Counted from the stretch's first letter, positions 12,499-24,296 are shown. The stretch: DNA of 64,000 bases from Cordia subcordata (GCA_028554755.1 JAPTOF010000007.1:2698001-2762000); one strand, 5' to 3'. The notes: generated from the letters alone by a model not told the origin. A program made the numbers and translations.

Positions 12499-12782
12499 AG
12501 AAATAGGAGAGATTGCCCCCAGGGGCATAGGTGAGTTGGTAAGTGGTCATGTGATTAGGGTGGAGACACCCTGACAACGCGGGATCGAGTCCGTGTGGCG
12601 GCAGTACTCCGCTGAAATATTGCGGGGGCTGTTGCTGGATTTCCACGCCCGTTGGTCCTCTCCCTGGTCGGGCTGCCACTCACGCACATCCCTCGATTTA
12701 CTTCCCGCCTGGTTAAGGGGCCTCTGGCCAGGTGGGAAAGGGGTTATCCTTTGGTTAACCCTTTTGAGAAATAGGAGAGATT
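12499..12782 (+). mobile_element. tRNA-derived SINE with 16-bp target duplication
   Basis: A 252-bp element (12515-12766) is flanked by a perfect 16-bp direct repeat 'agaaataggagagatt' at 12499-12514 and 12767-12782. The head is tRNA-like: 'ggggcataggtgagttggta' contains a Pol III A box, and 'gggatcgagtcc' at 12581-12592 is a B box. The body has a GC-rich stretch ('cacgcccgttggtcctctcc', then 'cactcacgcacatccctcga') and the tail ends 'ggttaacccttttg'. These are the hallmarks of a tRNA-derived SINE mobilised by LINE machinery. The open frames read across it are not genes. A relative sits at 32625-32864. Confidence 0.88.
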
Positions 12783-15244
12783 ACTGCGAGTCTACAGTAT
12801 CATCTTCTCTCCCTACACCTAACCATCACTAATTGCGACAGCAAACAACACTGATTGCGATGCAACATTGTCATGACATCTTTTTCTGGGAACAATGACA
12901 AGGATAATTCGCGACCTAACGGTAATTAAACATCTTGGAAATTTTTCTCATGCAACCCACTATCTGGGACGGGCATGTTTCATAACAATCTAACACTATA
13001 TATCTAATGTTTTAGATCTTTTAGCTGAGCACACTAGAGCATGCAGGAGGGCCTTATATTAGTGATTGGCAATAGGACGAGTAACTTAGGATATTCAAGA
13101 TTGATTGACTCATTTAAAATTTGTTTAAATCCGTCTTATTAAGAACCTGAAACGAGAACTGAACGATTTCTAGTACTTGTTAGAATTTGGGCTGGGTGGG
13201 ATTAACCCCAGGTACTCGCGCCACGAAACCCGATTTCTAAAAACCAAGTTCCGGTAATTCCCATCCCTACTTATATATACCTTCTTGTACTTGGTAATTA
13301 ACTCACGCTAGTTTAACCATATATAATTAAGCTATTAACTGATCTTAGGATTTGAATTCTTTCATGATATTGCAATGACAAGAGAGGTTTAGTTAAGATT
13401 TAAATCATTTGTTTTTTTATTTTGACGGTAAATGATATAAATCACGTTGAATTTTCTCACAATAGTATAAAGATATTATTTATAAGCATGATTGACAATG
13501 TATGAGCTCTAAGTGATATAATTAACAAGCTTGATTCAATTATGACAAGCTTTAAGCTAAATGAACATAGAACTTAGGATTAGGTTCACAACAATTGAAC
13601 CCTTTGACTTCATGACATTTTCTACATACTTTAAAGTCATGATACTTTTGCATCAAAGAGGAAATTAAGTGCTAGCTAGGATTATCTATTCTTTCTAAGA
13701 AAAGGAAACCTCTTGATATACAAATCCAATATTTGAATTCGACCATTGAAAAGGGAGAGTAAAACAATGCAGATTTTACAGAAATAATTGCGATGGAGAA
13801 GGCGCTGGTGGGAGCAAATAATAAAAGTGGTAACCCTAAACCAAATTAATTAAACTATACTAAGGTTATCTCATTAGATGAGATCAATTATATAAATTCA
13901 ACGTCACTCTTTTGTACTGAGACTTGGGACCTTAATTTTAAAAAGTGCTAGCTGAGAAATTTAAGAAAACAAAACAACTAACTTTGTGAATACTCAGAGG
14001 ACAATGAAGGAATAGCTCAAGTGTTGAGGCTACTTCTCCTAAATCCAAGTCTCATGAGGACAGGGATTGATTTAAGGGGGCAAGGGCTAAAAAGAAAAAA
14101 AAAATCATAAATACTTGATAACTAGCTAGAATCGACTTAAATCTAAAACGTGTGCATTACTTAAGCAAGCCACTATATGTATGTTAATATAATAAATAAA
14201 TGAACCAATATCCTGTATGCAAACTTCGGCTTTTTGATGATGTGATAACTTACTAAAGTACTAGAGCCCACGTCATAGGTTTGAAACTCATCGCCACCCA
14301 TATAAAAACACTAAAACTGTCCACATAGAAGGTTAAAAAACAAATGCCGACTACATGTAAAGAAACATGTTAATACAATAAATAAATAAACCAATATCCT
14401 ATGTGCAAGTTTAAGCTGTTAGATGAGATGGTAACTCAATAGTGTACTTCTGTTTTTCCTTTTTGTCAACACAAATGCTTTAATTTTTCCCTTTTCTTTA
14501 TAAATATAAATGTTTAGACAAGATGTGTTGAATAAACTCAAATTACATCTGGCATGACAATGACTTTGACAAAATAAAACTTAGAACTTGTTTGATTAAG
14601 CTTATAAGTTGGTCAAGCTAACTTATAAACTAAAAAATATTCACTTTTACATATGTAGTTGACCTGTTTATGAGCTATATTTAGTTTATGTGCTTAGAAG
14701 AAGTTTAAGCAAGTCTTAGCTTCAAACTTTTTTAGCTGTTTTATTGATGTATGTATAAAGGTCCCTTAAATTGAACTAATGACTTGAGTGTACAGTGAGG
14801 CTGGACGCACAGTAAGTCTAAGTCTAGATTTAGTCACGTCATAAATTGAGTCCGTAACTGAATAGTAGTGCTAGACACTCTATTGGGATAAGGTTATATT
14901 GAGTAAGTCTCCTCGTTGAAGGTGATCTACCTAGGTCATTGGAGGGCTTTCCGGATTTGTCTTGATAGTACATGTGTCACATATTCGACAAGACCATTGC
15001 GAGTATGTTTTCTAGAGATAACTATCCAAAAAAAAAAAAGAAAAGAAAACAAGATACTCACTGTAACTAAATGATCATTGCTCTTAATCTTGAGCATATT
15101 TGGATGAACTAATGAAGTTAAGGTTTGGTACTTTGATTCACTGTGGGTGAGATCTTATTTTTTTAGGATCAACAACCTTGTGCATTGAGTACCAAGTTCT
15201 AATTAATTGGAACATGCATATGAAATATGGAATCTATGTGCCCT
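12783..15244. other. Intergenic, no gene recognised
   Basis: No coding region is supported. Weak SINE-like wording occurs near 14000-14070 ('aatagctcaagtgttgaggc', then 'cagggattgattt'). Two similar phrases near 14160-14270 and 14365-14440 (both with 'caatatcctatg' or 'caatatcctgtatg' and 'gatggtaact' or 'gatgtgataact') suggest a diverged local duplication. Confidence 0.4.
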
Positions 15245-15596
15245 TAACGCAACGAAAATTTGGAGAATATAGGAAGAAAGAAAGAAAAACAAGGAGCTCA
15301 ATTTCAAGGCTGAAATTTGCCAAGAAGTCCCATAGATAATAAACCATAAGAGAGGGAATACATATATAAATGAATAATTTCTGGAAAAGGTTATTTAAGG
15401 ATGAAAACTTTCAGCTCTATATATAGCTATTTTAGGAATCCAAAACTAAATAGAATTTGTCTCTACCAGTCCTTTCCATATAAAAATAGCTAATAAACTA
15501 TTTTTAATATAATTAAGACTCAATAACAAATAACAATAGGACTCAATAACAGATAACAAATCCAAATCCTAATATAACTATAATTGGGCTGCATCA
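15245..15596 (-). repeat. LTR copy, 3'-most on the minus strand
   Basis: 352 bp, the last LTR when the element is read on its own (minus) strand. It shares with the other two copies 'caatttcaaggctgaaattt', 'tccaaaactaaatagaattt' and 'caataggactcaataa'. Confidence 0.85.
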
Positions 15597-15957
15597 GTCT
15601 CCCCAAGTGCGAAAAGAACTCATCCTCGAGTTATCCACCACCATAGTCCACTAAATCACCCCGATATGGAATGAGATGCTTAACTTAAAGACATCTCTTC
15701 CTCCGACTCATCATGATCATCATCATGAGTTAGAGTTTCCAATTGCGCAAAGCTCTGGGGTAAGGCTTCAACTTATCTTCTCAACTCTTGTAATTCTCCA
15801 TGTCGTTGTTGTTGATCAGGGAGGAAAAACTCCAAATACCAACTAATGCCTCCATCTCGTTGTTGTTGATCAGCGGGGAAAACTTCAGCTATTACAACAC
15901 GACTTCTTCCTCTCCTTAGAAGCATCGTGAACTTAAAATTAACTGAAGAAAAACCTT

Positions 15958-15969
15958 GCTCTAATACCA
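15958..15969 (-). promoter_or_regulatory. Primer-binding site, first internal region
   Basis: The - strand reads TGGTATTAGAGC, one change from the complement of the 3' end of plant initiator tRNA-Met. It lies two bases after the LTR end, as expected for a PBS. Confidence 0.75.
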
Positions 15970-15971
15970 AC

Positions 15972-16325
15972 TAACGTAGCGAAAAATTTGGAGAACATAG
16001 CAAGAAAGTAAGAGAAAATCAAGGAGCCCAATTTCAAGGCTAAAATTTGCCAAGAAACCCCATAGATAATAAACCCTAAAAGACGGAATAAATATATTAT
16101 TGAATAATTTTTGGAAAATGTTCTCTAACAATGAAACTTTCACCCTATATATAGGCTATTCTAAGAATCCAAAACTAAATAGAATTTGACTCTATCAGTC
16201 CTTTCCATATAAAAATAGCTAATAAACTAATTCTAATATAACTAGGACTCAATAACAAATAACAATAGGACTCAATAATAGATAATAAATCCAAATTCTA
16301 ATATAACTATAATTGGGCTACATCA
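15972..16325 (-). repeat. LTR copy, middle
   Basis: 354 bp, flanked by a PBS on one side and a purine tract on the other, so it served as both 3' and 5' LTR in the compound structure. Confidence 0.85.
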
Positions 16326-16685
16326 ATCTCCCTAGGTGGGAAAAGAACTCGTCCTCAAGTTGTCACCACCATCATCGACCAAATCACCCTGATATGTAAC
16401 GAGATGCTTGACTTGAAAACATCTCTTTCTCTGATTCGTCATGATCGTCATAATGAGTTGAAGTTTCTAGTTACGTAAAGCGTTGGAATAAGGCTTCAAC
16501 TTGGCTTCTCAACTCTTGCATTTCTCCATCTCGTTGTTGTTAATCAGGGAGGAAAAACTCTAGATACCAACTAACACCTCTATCTCGTTGTTATTGATCA
16601 GCAGGGAAAACTCCAGCTGCTACAACACGACTTTTTCCTCTCTTTAGAAGTATCATGAACTTGAAATTAGCTGAAGAAAAACCTT

Positions 16686-16697
16686 GCTCTGATACCA
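16686..16697 (-). promoter_or_regulatory. Primer-binding site, second internal region
   Basis: The - strand reads TGGTATCAGAGC, a perfect 12-base match to the complement of plant initiator tRNA-Met 3' end, two bases from the LTR at 16700. Confidence 0.85.
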
Positions 16698-16699
16698 AC

Positions 16700-17053
16700 T
16701 AACGCATCAAAAAATTTGGAAAACATAGCAATAAAGTAGGAGAAAATCAAGGAGCTCAATTTCAAGGCTGAAATTTGCCAAGAAACCCCAAAGATAATAA
16801 ACCCTAAAAGAGGAAATAAATATATTATTCAATAATTTTTGGAAAAGGTTCTTTAACAATGAAAACTTTCATCCCATATATAGGCTGTTCTAGGAATCCA
16901 AAACTAAATAGAATTTGACTCTACCAATCCTTTCCATATAAAAATAGCTAATAAACTAATTCTAATATAACTAGGACTCAATAAAAATAACAATAGGACT
17001 CAATAATAGATAACAAATCCAAATTCTAATACAACTAGAATTGGGCTGCACCA
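16700..17053 (-). repeat. LTR copy, 5'-most on the minus strand
   Basis: 354 bp. Its outer edge at 17053 is followed by GCCCC, the candidate target duplication. Confidence 0.85.
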
Positions 17054-18493
17054 GCCCCCTTTAGGAGTGTCCAAATTTATCATCTAAATCTAGATCTAGT
17101 GATACTACATTTATGGGTGTATTAGTCATATGGCTTGAGGGTCGCTTCTGAGATCAATAGATTCCATGACCAAGAATGGTTGGCAATAGGACAAAAAACC
17201 TAAAGAAAAAAGATGCAGCTAAGGAGGTGATAGTACATAGGATGACCGACCTTAACTATGGGTACACATAGAGGGGCATTAGGATAGATTATTTAGTAGG
17301 TCAAAGACAAAGCTTACATTCTTTTGTGATAAGCTTCTGGGTAATACAATTATTTTTGGAGTGCAATTTTGATCTTATGGTGGAATAGATCGGAGTTAAA
17401 AATAATTATTATGTCACCTAGATAGGGTAAGGACATTTTTTATTATTTTGGAAGCCAAAGTTAATCGTGCCTTCTTAATCCTTTTCCTAGTTGAAATAAC
17501 TTTGAGAGAGTAACCTTGAAAGAGCAAATTCTATATTGTGGTAGCAGCCTTATTGGGCCAAAACTTGGAATTGAGTTTGGGCTTTCTTTATAGTCCAAGG
17601 TAACCTAAATGGGCTAGGTTGGTTTCCTATTGGACTTGCGGCTCCATATGGATTATGGACTATGTGTTGGGCTTGGATGGTGGGCTTGGCCTAAGTCTTC
17701 CACGACAAGTGGACAAGTTACATAAGATTAGGTCAAGAGTTGGTTTTAATTTGAAACTCTTATCACCTAAAGATCTTCTACTTGAATTTAAACTATTTAA
17801 AGATTAAATCTTAGTTTTTACGTAGGAGTTCTATTGCTAAGAGAACTCTTAAAAAGAGTCAACTAAGTCTGATAACATGCAGAAGTTTTTGTTCGCCAAA
17901 AAAAAAATATTTAGAGACACGTACGTTCTTGGAGAAGTTTAGAAAAGAAAGAATTTTCTTCTTCTTCTCTTAATTGACCAAAAACAAAAATAGACTTCTA
18001 CAATTATAAAACCAATTCTTTCACCAAGAATTTGGTTTTTTCTTATTGATAACATCTCATCGGTCATAGTAGGGAAGATCAAAAGCATTTTGGGTCATTC
18101 TTATAGAGGTCTTGGAGAGAAAAACACAAGAGGACATAAACTATTTTTTCCCGTCACAATCTGCACAATCTCAAATTTGGGCTTGTTCGGGTATCCATCA
18201 CTTATCGGATCATGCTAAAATTTTATCGAACGTTTTACACTTCTAGGGCTTTAAATCCAACGGTTGGATTATCGATCAAAGGTTCAAAAGGCAGTCCAAA
18301 AATTAGTAAAAGTTTCTGGTCATTTTTCTGCTCTAGGAGGTAAATTTTGTTCTAATAATTTTACTTTATGTTCTTGTTTATCTATGCATGTATGATATTA
18401 TTGTATGCAAGTATTTATTTTTTCGCTACGCCTAGGGTTAATAATTTAAAAATTAACCTAGGGTTAGTCTTGCATGCTCCATTAGATCATTCA
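17054..18493. other. Non-coding, probable old retroelement leader
   Basis: About 1.4 kb without a supported gene. 'ttgggctt' and 'tggactat' motifs near 17590-17700 recall LTR retrotransposon untranslated regions, but neither repeats nor a PBS could be found. The 62-aa frame at 17619-17807 has no recognisable domain. Confidence 0.35.
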
Positions 18494-18544
18494 GTGTTCA
18501 CATGTACATATCCTCTAACATGCCCCCTCAAGCTTAGCCAGACT

Positions 18545-21500
18545 TTATACAATAAGCTTGAATCGTAACTGAGAGAACCTTGTACCCGAAAGACCTTTCG
18601 TCATAATGTCTGCTAGTTGATCTAGTGTAGAGATTAACCGAATAAAGAGATCACCAGCGGTAACTTTTTCCTGAACAAAGTGAACATTAAGTTCGATGTG
18701 CTTAGTTCTTGCAGGAAAGATTAAATTAGCAGTCAAATAAGTAACACCTATGTTGTCACACCACAAAGTGGCTTTCATAGAGGACGCCAACTTAAGCTCG
18801 CCAATTAAGGATTGAATCCAGCAAATCTCAGTTGTAAAGGAAACAGCGCAATATTCTGTCTCAGTACTTGAGAGGGAGACAGTGGATTGTTTCTTAGCAG
18901 ACCATGAGATTAAGTTGGCACGTAGGAAAATACAATAGCCATAAGTGCTTCGCCTATCATCAGGGCATTTAGCCTAATCAGCATTTGAATAGGCATGCAA
19001 GGATAAATCAGAGAAACTTTTAATAAATAAACCAAGCTCATCTGTACCCTTTAGATATCTCAGAATACATTTGACAACAACCCAATGTTCATCAGTAAAG
19101 GCCTATATGAATTGGAACACTTTGCTCATTGCAAAGAAAATGTCAAGCCGGGTGATAGTTAGGTATTGTAAAGCACCTACCACATTGCAGTAAAGTGTCG
19201 GATTAGAAAAGGGATCTCTTTGATAACGAAACAAATTGTGTGATTAGGCGATTAAAGTATAGGTTTGGCATCCTTCATGCCTCTTGTGAGAAGTAAGTCA
19301 TGAATATATTTCTTTTGTTAAAGGAATAACCCATTTTTCTGTCAAGTGACCTGTATACGCAAAAAATAAGACAAAGACCTCATATTCTTCAGAGAAAACT
19401 ATCTGTTGAAAACATTAATCAAAGAGTTTATTGTATCAGATGACTTTCCAATGATAATTATGTCATCAAGATATATCAAAAGAAATAGAGGATCTACAGA
19501 ATCATGTCTCATAAACAAATATTAGTTTTAGCAGCTTTGAAACCTTGAGATATGAAAAATCTACTAAGTTGGGCAAACCAAGCACAAGGAGCTTGTTTAA
19601 GGCCATAAAATGCTTTTGAAGTTTACAAACACGTTATGGGTGATTAGAATCAACAAAACTAGGGGGTTGAGTCATATAAACATCCTCTTGGAGTAGCCGT
19701 TGTAAGAAGGCATTATTCACATCCACTTGCCGTATGTCTTAACCAAAGGATACAACCAAAGACAGAACAAGACAAATAGTAGCAGGCTTTATCACAAGAC
19801 TGAAAGTATATGAGAAATTCGTACCTTCTTGGTGAAGACCTTCAGCAACAAGGCACAAGGCACGCTTTATACTTGTCAACAGATTTATCAGATTTTCTCT
19901 TAATGCGGAGACCTATTTACAACCTATGACATTGGCATTTGAGGGTTTAGGAACAAAATTCCTTGTACCATTTATAATCAAGGCAAAGTATTCAGCATCC
20001 ATAGCCTTTCGCCATTAAGTGCATTTGAAGGCTTGTGTGTAGGAGGTGGGTTTAGTATCTAAGTATAGAGAGCCAGAGGAGGACGTGGCCGCTATGTAAG
20101 TCAAGTAATCAGGAAAAGTCTTTGCTGTCTTGGTGTTGTCACGATTCCTTGTGAACATGGGATGTTTGGAGTGTGATTGTAGCGAGCTGGAGTCAGGTTG
20201 AGAAAGGCTTGGAGCATGCGGTGGCCAGTGGTTAGTATTGGAGCTGTCGAAGGATTGCGAGTAAGGGGCAATGACGAGCGAATTTTAAGAGGGGGATGGA
20301 TGGGCAGTTTACGGCGAGGATTAAGAAAAGCAGCATCTACAGATATTAGCAGGCTCAGAGTTGACTGGAGATTGAGGTGATGACCAGCGAGTAGAAGAAG
20401 TAGGGGAATGAAGGATCGGTGAAGAGATCAAGGGAGAAAAAGTCGGAATAGGCAAAATTCTCGGTTTCAACCAGTGTAGGGCTTACATGAGAGGTAGGCA
20501 TAATGGGAATACAAGACACTGGGGAATGAAATAGGGATGAGGAAGAGGGTGGAGGTTGCGAGGGTGATAAGTGTTGTTCTTGGTGAGTATTTAAGATAGG
20601 CAGAGCAAATTGAAAAACTTCTTCATAAAAAACAACATGGCAAGAGAGATGAACACTTCCAGTTTTGACATCAAAACACCTATATCCTGAGTGATCAGAA
20701 CTATAACCTATAAAAACACAAGGTATAGTTTTAGGACTTAGTTTATCTGCCTTGGTCGACCTTACGTAAGGAAAACATAAACACCCAAAAACTTGAAGAT
20801 TAGAATATTTAGGGATTCGGGGATGTACAAGTTCATATGGACTTTTGTTTTGTAAAACTGGAGTTGGCAGACGATTTGTAAGATACACAAATATGGAAAA
20901 GGTTTCAAGCCAAAAAGATTTTGGATAGACAAATGAAACATCAATATGGTGCCAACCTCAGTTATATGGCGAATTTTACGTTCAGCAAGCCCATTTTGCT
21001 GGGATGTGTAAGGGTACGAGATATGATATTGCATGCCAGATTGATTTAAAAATTCACGAAGATGACCCTGAGTTAACTCTTTTGCCCCATCATAGTGAAA
21101 AAAGTAATAGTTGTAGAGAAAAAGTCTTCATTGGTAGCTTTAAAATGTTTAAAACAGTTGACAAAGTTATTTTTCTGCTTTGTAGGGTAAATCCAATTGA
21201 ACCGTGTAAACTCATCAACAAATCAAATGAAAAAACAATATCCAAAGTTTGATAAAACAGGGTCCCAATGTCATAATGCACTATTTGTGAAGGAGCACAA
21301 GCACAATTTTCAAATGTTTGAAATGGTAAACGATGACATTTTCTCATAATGCAAGATGAGCAAATAGATTTATTTGACCCCATAGTCATATCAGGACTAC
21401 ATTTGGAAACACAAGCTACGACATCTAATGACGGATGACCAAGACTACCGTGCCAAATGGAAAAGGACGCACGAGACACGGCAAAGCCGGAGCAAGTGAA

Positions 21501-22969
21501 AATATCAGGTTGTAGAGGCAAAAATAGAGACCCGATTCAATGCGACCCTGAAAGAGTGTTTTCCCAGTTTGAAGATCCTTAACAAAACAATACCAAAGCG
21601 TAAATTCTAAAGAAACATGGTTATTGTGGGTGAATTTAGGGACAGATAAAAATTTTTTGCAAATGCGTGGAACATGTAAGACGTGAGATAATGAAAAAGA
21701 AGAACAAGGGTGAGCATAGTGAAAGGAACCTGGGTTAGCGATGGAAATTTCTTTACCGTCACCAACAAGAACTTTGTCAGGCTCTGCAAATGAAGTGCTT
21801 TGTCAAAGCAAGGAACGATCAGGTGCCATATGGATGGAAACCCCGTTATCTGGAATCCTTTGTTCGAAGCATGGCAAGGGAGACTGAAGTACTGCCTGAT
21901 TGGATTGGTACATGTGAAACCCCACAAAGTGTCCAGAGTTGGAATTTAAAGGGGATTGTGTCCCATTGTTCTTTGAGGCAGAGTAACAATATTGACAGCA
22001 AGCTGCACTATGGCCAAAACGATAACAGATTTGGCATTTGAACTTGGGTCATCCAATGGAATTTGCTTGTTGCAGTTGCTGATTGCGTGTGATGGTACGA
22101 TTTGGACCAGGAGAAAGTGCGGTGAATTGTCTATTACTGGGTGCCTAAGCAAGAAATCCTGTAGGGTGGACTGAAAAATGTGATAACTGGGTGTTAAGAG
22201 CTGCTATTGTAGCAGTATCTATGGAGGAGGTTTGAGACGCACCATTCAATAATTTTTTTTTCATAAATTAAAAGCTTGGCAGTAATTGAGAGAATGTGGG
22301 TGGCAGTATCATATTATCAATGGTGGTGACAAAAGGATGGTACTCTGGTGGAGAGCCATCCAAAGTAGCAAGAACAAGATCCAAGTCACTAAGTTTTGTC
22401 TCCAACGGCTGCGAAGGAAGAAGATGAAGAAATGATAACTTGCAAGTATTCAGCTGTAGACAGGGTTCCCTTTTTAAGAGTGCGGAGTTGTGCATGTAAT
22501 AAGGATTTGTACACAGTGGATTGTTGCAGGAATAATTCTTCAAGAAAACCATTTGTTCGATGAACTAACGTTTCAAACAAGGTTGCCATCATACAGGCGC
22601 TAACATAACGGTCAAGACATGACCATTCAACAATTTCAAAAGCAGCAACAGTGGTAAGGGGGAGATTTGATGAGAGCCATCAATGAATCATGTCAAGTTG
22701 TTGAAGCCGAAGAAGGTTGCGATCTGATCCTTCCATGTGAGGTAGTTGGAGAAATCCAAATTTACTGTAACGAAAAACTTTGATGTTGTGTGCTGGGAAA
22801 GTAATGGTAGTACGAGTTTGTGAAGGTGTTTAAAGGGTAATAGCAGTTGTTTTGGTATGGAGGTTGATGACTCCATGTCGACAGAGTATTGGAAGCAAAG
22901 TGGATGTGAGAGGACTTCAGTCGTGAAGGGATGATACCATGAAAGAATTGAGATTTTGGTGTATTTCAT
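18545..22969 (-). pseudogene. copia gag-pol remnants, frameshifted
   Basis: Broken pieces in several frames follow the copia order. The gag region (about 22190-22970) has the UBN2-like stretch 'LRTLKKGTLSTAEYL'. A CCHC zinc knuckle (C-x2-C-x4-H-x4-C, CQICYRFGHSAAC) lies near 22010-22060. A GAG-pre-integrase motif ('WHGSLGHPSLD' and 'CSSCIMRKCHRLPF') is at 21330-21460. The integrase core C-terminal part ('HISYPYTSQQNGLAERKIRH') is at about 20970-21030, then 'VFGCLCFPY'. The reverse transcriptase catalytic motif is YLDD at 19473-19462. RNase H ends with 'QLADIMTKGL'. Stops and frameshifts separate these blocks, so no complete polyprotein can be made. Confidence 0.88.
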
Positions 22970-23131
22970 ATAAGAATAGAAGTACAGCTTTATACAAGGG
23001 AGCGCTACAATTATGGTCTGATTGTGTGCCTAAAATCAAGTTTTGACTTCTACACATGGTAAGATAAAATATGTTTGCCAATATTACCATATGTGCGAAA
23101 GGATGTGTTCACATGTGCATACCCTCTAACA
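22940..23131 (-). repeat. 5' LTR of the copia element
   Basis: 192 bp, beginning TGTTAGAGGG and ending CA directly before the TGGTATCA primer-binding site. It lies 394 bp upstream of the gene at 23526 and is read away from it. Confidence 0.75.
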
Positions 23132-23525
23132 AAATTCAATAATATAAAACTATAACGATCGAGAATTGACGTCAGCATGGTTGGCAACGCATCTTAGTCT
23201 TCACTTCGAGTTTTCCACCCGACAAGGAATTTCTCACACTTGATCCCTGCCACGTCATCTACAATAAGCTATATTATTTGGAAAATAAATCTTAAATAAA
23301 GTAAACAAATTAAACTAAAAAGAAAGAAAAAAGAACATTAAAGACCGTGAGAATCGGCTGCTGTTGTTCATGTTTGCCTATGCAAAGCATCCAAAAGCAA
23401 AAAACCACATGCGTGTTCAGTTGAAATAAACAAAAAAAGAAAAGAAAAGAAAAGAAAAAAAGGCAATATATAAAAAAAAAAAAGAAAAAATAAATCGACT
23501 CGTTTAGATTTTTCATGCTTCATCA
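23132..23525 (+). promoter_or_regulatory. Upstream region of the 256-aa gene
   Basis: 394 bp between the copia LTR and the ATG. A- and purine-rich tracts precede the start (about 23430-23495). The ATG at 23526 sits in 'catcaATGGC', a good plant start context. No defined element can be named beyond 'gacgtc' at 23168 and 'cacgtca' near 23251, bZIP-like cores that also occur by chance. Confidence 0.25.
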
Positions 23526-24296
23526 ATGGCGTCAAACGATCAAGCAAGCAAATTTAACGCTTTTAAAGGAGTAGGAGAAGAAGAAAAACAAAGCTTTCGC
23601 TATCGACGCGTTTGTTCGACAGCTCAAATGTGTCTGCACAAAATTCTCTACATAATTACAACTATACCACCTCCGCCGCCGTCACCGCTGCCAGCAGCAG
23701 CAGCTCGTTTAACGCGCAACCAAGACCAACCATCTTCACGAAATGCTTCAAGAGCCAAAAGGGGTTCATTTACCGTCGACCTGAACCTCGCTCTACTCGA
23801 CGCCGGAGAAAATCAGCAAAATCTTGAATCTCCGGCGAGCGAGTCCGCAGTGGTCTCGGCGGCGGAAGAGACGCTAAGCGGGGGAGAACGCGATATTGTT
23901 TACGGAGCTTCACGTGAAGAGTCGTCAAGAAACGATAAGAAATGCTTGGAATTGCTCATCGAAGCAGTGAAAGTTGTTTCCGGCAGCGAGTTTGCGGCGA
24001 CGGAGGAAAAGATGGCGAGTCAGGGACTCGGCGAGTCGACTCGGAGGAATCGGCTGCGGCGTTTGAGGAATGCAGCTGCAGAGGGGGCGGAGGAGGAAGA
24101 TTACGTGGTGGTGGTGGAAGAGGAGGGTGTTGATGGCGTCATCTTGTCGCCGGTGGTGCGGTCGAAGCGTGGCCGGACGCAGGCGCTGCCGTACAAGTTC
24201 AGGGACTCCGTTCTTGAGCCGTTGACGCGATTGTCTCGACCCAACCGATCATCCAACGCTCGTAGGTCCACGTCATCGCGTCATTTTCCATTTTGA
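23526..24296 (+). CDS. Uncharacterised plant protein with EAR-like motif, 256 aa
   Basis: Intronless frame, GC-richer than its flanks. I do not recognise a named family. Visible features: a low-complexity N-terminus; a conserved block AQMCLHKILYIITTIPP at residues 33-50 followed by a proline run; 'DLNLAL' at 85-90, which fits the LxLxL EAR repression motif; 'LELLIEAVKVVSG' at 141-153; an acidic stretch at about 185-201; and the C-terminal block RSKRGRTQALPYKFRDSVLE (212-231), basic enough to act as a nuclear signal. A paralogue at 33009 shares the first, third and last blocks. The EAR-like motif and basic block suggest a nuclear regulator, but that is inference. Conservation of separate blocks between the two genes argues that the frame is real. 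A 3' UTR probably follows, with an A/T-rich signal region after 24300. Confidence 0.85.
   Translation: MASNDQASKFNAFKGVGEEEKQSFRYRRVCSTAQMCLHKILYIITTIPPPPPSPLPAAAARLTRNQDQPSSRNASRAKRGSFTVDLNLALLDAGENQQNLESPASESAVVSAAEETLSGGERDIVYGASREESSRNDKKCLELLIEAVKVVSGSEFAATEEKMASQGLGESTRRNRLRRLRNAAAEGAEEEDYVVVVEEEGVDGVILSPVVRSKRGRTQALPYKFRDSVLEPLTRLSRPNRSSNARRSTSSRHFPF

Larger units (their letters stand above)
15245..17053 (-). mobile_element. TRIM-like LTR element with three LTRs
   Basis: Three direct repeats of 352, 354 and 354 bp (15245-15596, 15972-16325, 16700-17053) are separated by two internal regions of 375 and 374 bp. On the - strand each repeat starts TG(A/G)TG(C/T)AGCCCAA and ends CGTTA. Each internal region starts two bases later with a primer-binding site for initiator tRNA-Met (TGGTATCAGAGC, reading through 16697-16686; TGGTATTAGAGC at 15969-15958) and ends in a purine tract (ggggaga) just before the next LTR. 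Flanks GCCCT / GCCCC look like a 5-bp target duplication with one mismatch. There is no gag or pol, so the element is non-autonomous. The LTR-int-LTR-int-LTR order fits recombination between copies or tandem insertion. Confidence 0.85.
18494..23131 (-). mobile_element. Degenerate Ty1/copia retrotransposon
   Basis: On the - strand the order is 5' LTR 23131-22940 (192 bp, TGTTAG...CA), PBS TGGTATCA at 22939-22932, gag, protease region, integrase, reverse transcriptase, RNase H, polypurine tract (gagggggca, 18530-18521), then the start of the 3' LTR at 18520. Integrase before reverse transcriptase is the copia order. Only about 27 bp (18494-18520) of the 3' LTR match the 5' LTR before homology ends, so the 3' side is truncated or replaced and no target duplication can be read. 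Confidence 0.85.

Noticed and set aside
12473..12832. Frames of 68 and 79 aa on opposite strands
   Set aside because: Both lie in the GC-rich SINE, which has target duplications and Pol III boxes. No protein similarity was recognised.
15773..16143. Two short - strand frames next to the TRIM-like primer-binding site
   Set aside because: They lie in LTR or internal non-coding DNA. The first begins in the primer-binding site itself and has no gag resemblance.
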